From contig NZ_SUME01000010.1 of assembly GCF_005048855.1 (NCBI RefSeq), positions 62,001-126,000 of the forward strand: 64,000 nt of DNA, given 5' to 3'. Numbering within the stretch: the stretch's first letter is position 1; every line of letters begins with the position of its first letter. This document shows positions 61,376-64,000 of this stretch, in pieces. The notes under the pieces were generated by a model, which saw only the letters and a list, made by a program, of their open reading frames with translations, had not been told where the DNA came from and searched no databases. Source of the DNA: Sphingobacterium olei. GTDB taxonomy: Bacteria; Bacteroidota; Bacteroidia; Sphingobacteriales; Sphingobacteriaceae. A program made the position numbers and the translations under genes.

Positions 61376-61669
61376 TATGTTACAATTTTAGTTGTCATTG
61401 GTAGTGTTTAGTAAGGAGGATGAAAATATGTGTAGCAATTCCGTTTTATTCATAAGAGTTTAATTCGTTCGGTTTGTCAAATATGCTCTATCCGATTGCT
61501 TAATATGTCGATAATTTGCCAATAAAAATAGGCACGGAACAAAGACCACGCGCCAGCGATTTGCATATACCGGTGCGAGTGGGGGGATTATTCCGAAGCA
61601 GACATTTACCAGTTATGGAGGATAGACTGCAGCTGGTCGAATATGAGGGTGCAATTTGTAAATGATATT
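61376..61669. other. Intergenic segment with a GC-rich block
   Basis: A 294-base gap. A short GC-rich block at about 61527-61585 (ACGCGCCAGCG inside it) contrasts with the AT-rich surroundings. On the - strand a 45-codon hydrophobic stretch (including GIIPPLAPVY, VVFVPCLFLLANY) lacks a start codon and may be a fragment of a lost membrane-protein gene. I cannot name it. Confidence 0.35.
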
Positions 61670-62356
61670 TTATGTATCTGTTGTCACCTCATCCCACTCA
61701 TCAGCTTGGAACGTTATCCAATTGACAGCATAGTGCCGCTCCATTACCGTACTACTTGACAGAGCAGCGGGGGCAGGTTTACCTTCTAGGTAAGCGTTGC
61801 GAACAGCCCAATGTGTGCGATAGATCAAGTCTGAAAAATCCAAGATATCTGCGGTTGCACGGATCCGGACTTGACGGATAAATTCGGACGGATCACTCAG
61901 AAATTCCGGCAATTTTTCGATGATCGCTTGAGCAATGACAAAATCATCTTTTAGTGTCAATTTGTCGACCAATCTAATACTCCACAATAATACCCATAAA
62001 GATTCGGCACGCCATGATACGTTAGTTTTATCCTGCTCATCCCAATTGTCCAGTTCTAATAACCTCCTTTCATCAGGCGAGACGTGGTCCCATATATCGT
62101 ATTCCTTGAAGTAGTTGGTTATGTTATCTTTTTGTTGCGGTACTTCTAATATGTAAAGTAAGTAGGCTAGTATTAGTACTCTCTTTGTAATATCTTGTGC
62201 AGTACGGATTTTTGCTTCCTCTTCCGATTCAATGTAAGGCAAATGGTCTATATAGGGGATGCCAAGTTGCTTTAAAATCTTTTCAGACGCTTGCTTTCGC
62301 TGAAGAGGTGATTTTGAGTTGTTATTTTCTCTTGCGAAAAGGTTTAATAGTCCCAT
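61670..62356 (-). CDS. DUF4272 domain-containing protein
   Basis: The 228-aa cytosolic protein matches the DUF4272 pattern: KQASEKILKQLGIPYIDHLPYIESEEE at the N-terminus, then RTAQDITKRVLILAYLLYI, WRAESLWVLLWSIRLVDKLT and LIYRTHWAVRNAYLEGK, with a C-terminal VMERHYAVNWITFQADEWDEVTTDT. DUF4272 has no known activity, but is often found next to polymorphic toxin or immunity genes. It fits the minus-strand accessory array here. Confidence 0.85.
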   Translation of the reverse strand: MGLLNLFARENNNSKSPLQRKQASEKILKQLGIPYIDHLPYIESEEEAKIRTAQDITKRVLILAYLLYILEVPQQKDNITNYFKEYDIWDHVSPDERRLLELDNWDEQDKTNVSWRAESLWVLLWSIRLVDKLTLKDDFVIAQAIIEKLPEFLSDPSEFIRQVRIRATADILDFSDLIYRTHWAVRNAYLEGKPAPAALSSSTVMERHYAVNWITFQADEWDEVTTDT

Positions 62357-62433
62357 ATGTTTTGTTCATTGTCTAAATATAGCGAATGTGCATTTATTTT
62401 GCTATTGTATTTATAAATTAACGAATCCGGGTC

Positions 62434-62967
62434 TCATTCCAATTTTTTCCACTTTCCTTTTTTGAAATACATATTCTTAAACTTTTTCGAGTTAAAAACT
62501 AAGAAAAAATTCCATGCATTTCTGTATGTTGTCGGATCAGTCGCTAAAATATGATGACCAGGCTGTTCCATATTTATCATTAATCGATGCGATTCGTATG
62601 GCTTTACTGTCTGAATAGTTCCTTTTACGGTGTTGATTATTTTATCTTTATCCGCTACATAAAAATAAATCGAATCATTGTTTCGTATTTCAAACCGAAA
62701 ACTATTATACTGCCAATCAGCCTGTCGCCCTTTGAAATAATCGCGATCAATAACGTATGTACCGTAGTAATCATTTTTAGACAAAACCTTCTGCGCAAAT
62801 AACCATTGAATTGTTACTGATAGCAATCCCATGGCGGCTACTCCAATCCAGATCAAGCCAAGGGCCTTACCAAAGATGGATCTTTTTGATATTAGCCAGA
62901 TTACTAATAGAATACCCGATAAGGGCAGGAGTAAAAAAAGGAAAAATAAGTTAAATCCAAATCCCAT
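62434..62967 (-). CDS. Membrane-anchored hypothetical protein
   Basis: The 177-aa protein has two N-terminal hydrophobic segments (about residues 6-27 and 35-58), followed by a soluble part (60-177) of beta-strand character with DYYGTYVIDRDYFKGRQADW and SIYFYVADKDKIINTVKGTI. No family is recognised. The topology suggests an extracytoplasmic or cytosolic domain fixed to the inner membrane. Confidence 0.65.
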   Translation of the reverse strand: MGFGFNLFFLFLLLPLSGILLVIWLISKRSIFGKALGLIWIGVAAMGLLSVTIQWLFAQKVLSKNDYYGTYVIDRDYFKGRQADWQYNSFRFEIRNNDSIYFYVADKDKIINTVKGTIQTVKPYESHRLMINMEQPGHHILATDPTTYRNAWNFFLVFNSKKFKNMYFKKGKWKKLE

Positions 62968-63075
62968 TTTCTTATCTTTTCGTTATCAGTTGTTTCGTCA
63001 TTTGAGCCGTACCCGCTGTTGTTGCCAGCAGTAGGACCTCACATTTGGAATGTGTCAAGCCAATACTTGCTTTTT

Positions 63076-63519
63076 TTATTTCCATGTAAGATAGGTAAGC
63101 ACCTCAAAGATTCCCACGACTAATGATATCAGCAAAAAGATACCAAGGAGGCCACATCCGATTTCCGCGGCGCGGTGTTTCCACGTTTCTTTAGTTGCTG
63201 CGCGAGCCTGTTTTGAATTTATTTCTAGAGGCTCTACATAACGTATTACGACCTCAGAACTTTTATCTATCCATTTGTCCTCATCTGTCATTAACTTTAC
63301 CGTTTGGTATTCTTTGTTTACTGTCTGGACTTTTAGATCCCGAGCGGCACATAAAAGTTGATAAGCAACCAGTCGTAGACCTTCTTCGTTGGCCCGGATA
63401 TAATATTTCTCCTCGCTACGACCATCGTCGTCATCGAAAAATATAGCGAAACGCCCATCCTCAGCAGCCTCTTCAAAAGGCTGGCCATCCAGTATTACAT
63501 CGAGTTTTGCCTGATCCAT
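63076..63519 (-). CDS. Hypothetical protein with C-terminal membrane anchor
   Basis: The 147-aa protein has an acidic, polar N-terminal domain (FAIFFDDDDGRSEEKYY region at about 24-40) and one C-terminal transmembrane helix (GCGLLGIFLLISLVVGIFEVL, about 122-142). No family is recognised. It sits 92 bases from the DUF4328-type gene that starts outside the window. Confidence 0.62.
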   Translation of the reverse strand: MDQAKLDVILDGQPFEEAAEDGRFAIFFDDDDGRSEEKYYIRANEEGLRLVAYQLLCAARDLKVQTVNKEYQTVKLMTDEDKWIDKSSEVVIRYVEPLEINSKQARAATKETWKHRAAEIGCGLLGIFLLISLVVGIFEVLTYLTWK

Positions 63520-63611
63520 ATTATTAGTTTTTCTCTTTGACTCGGTTAATAAATCAAAATTATAACTTGTAAGTTACATGAAAAATTGATTTCATCGGGA
63601 ATATCCCACTT

Positions 63612-64000
63612 TTAGGTCATCGCCGATTCTATTTTGAGATCCTCACTTTGTATCTCGTATAGCAACGGTTCTACCGTCGCATAATCCCTTATTACCTTTA
63701 TCGCCAGGAGTGCGAGAGGTATGCCGATTAAACTAGATGCCATGTCAAGCCATGTGCTTAACAACAGGTCGTCCACCGTGTTTGTATTTCTTGCTAGACG
63801 TAAAGCTATTTGACCAAGGATGCTGTTGATGACCCAGAGCGTCCACCAAGCGATAACGGTCGATGTCGATAGTTTTACACTGCTTTCTATGCTGTTTTCA
63901 GTTAAAAGTTGTTTCGTTTTTTGATACAATTCTTTCGTGATCTGGTACGGCTTAAAAAGGTTGATAATCGGCAAGAACCAACTTATTGCTACGTCATTGC
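63612..64000 (-). CDS. DUF4328 membrane protein, 5' end outside the window
   Basis: The open frame continues to the right edge (codons for SWFLPIINLFKPYQI are visible before the first ATG at 63974), so the gene is truncated by the window. At least 129 residues are seen. PIINLFKPYQITKELYQ is the diagnostic DUF4328 block, followed by two hydrophobic segments (about residues 45-62 and 84-110 counted from the internal ATG). DUF4328 has no known function. It is the most upstream gene of the minus-strand array seen here. Confidence 0.75.
   Translation of the reverse strand, partial: NDVAISWFLPIINLFKPYQITKELYQKTKQLLTENSIESSVKLSTSTVIAWWTLWVINSILGQIALRLARNTNTVDDLLLSTWLDMASSLIGIPLALLAIKVIRDYATVEPLLYEIQSEDLKIESAMT

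Noticed and set aside
1..64000. CRISPR arrays, insertion sequences, prophage or integrase genes
   Set aside because: No regularly spaced repeats, no transposase or integrase motif, and no phage structural gene was seen on either strand.

Overview
The window is chromosomal DNA from a low-GC Bacteroidota species, most likely of the family Sphingobacteriaceae (Sphingobacterium/Pedobacter/Olivibacter-like); the genus cannot be settled from sequence alone. The evidence is the set of phylum-typical families (DUF4199, head-GIN, GLPGLI-like and PNGase F proteins, a surface-type metalloprotease/beta-propeller/barrel fusion, VF530, NodT-type lipoprotein efflux channel), the weak Shine-Dalgarno sequences, and promoters of the Bacteroidota type (TTTG, about 19-20 bases, TAnnTTTG). 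One tRNA gene is present (tRNA-Pro, GGG). I found no insertion sequence, prophage or CRISPR array.

Layout. 1-6.8 kb: ubiX, a dihydroorotase-like gene that has lost its metal ligands, two hypothetical/membrane genes, two family-2 glycosyltransferases, a small conserved gene and an MBL-fold hydrolase, all on the + strand. 6.7-8.6 kb: a 50-aa membrane protein, then ispD and queA on the - strand. 8.9-16 kb: a four-gene glycogen operon (GH31 alpha-glucosidase, glgB, glgA, glgC) closed by a bidirectional terminator. 16-20 kb: aspartate aminotransferase, an SBF-like transporter, a strongly structured intergenic RNA candidate resembling 6S RNA, and rpoN. 20-26 kb: a class A penicillin-binding protein and a 1038-aa outer-membrane metalloprotease/propeller/barrel protein. 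26-32 kb: a degenerate GIY-YIG protein, an XRE-S24 repressor, then rimP-nusA-infB with an attenuator-like leader. 32-37.5 kb: a PaaE-like reductase, a PNGase F-type glycosidase, DoxX, tRNA-Pro, a head-GIN protein, VF530 and SRPBCC proteins. 37.6-44.2 kb: a TetR-controlled RND efflux operon with repeated palindromic operators. 44.3-48.9 kb: SDR, AraC, pterin dehydratase, AI-2E transporter and a Tat-type oxidoreductase.

49-50 kb is gene-poor and holds a decayed alcohol dehydrogenase tail plus a small self-contained transcription unit (promoter, leader hairpin, 38-aa ORF, terminator). 50-60.5 kb is a patchwork of single stress/metabolic genes: DUF72, katG, metallophosphoesterase, DinB, DUF1801, a ROK kinase without the zinc cysteines, an aldo/keto reductase and an AraC regulator. 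60.4-64 kb is a run of six minus-strand genes for small acidic or membrane proteins (including DUF4272 and DUF4328), which looks like an accessory, possibly immunity-type, gene array and continues past the window edge.

The clearest functional groupings are glycogen synthesis/turnover, transcription-translation control (rimP-nusA-infB) and the regulated efflux pump. The items most worth checking are the 6S-like RNA candidate, the rimP leader hairpin, the small transcription unit at 49.05-49.52 kb, the 1038-aa fusion protein, the metal-ligand-free dihydroorotase and the TetR palindromes. I see no clearly new multi-gene defence or biosynthetic system.
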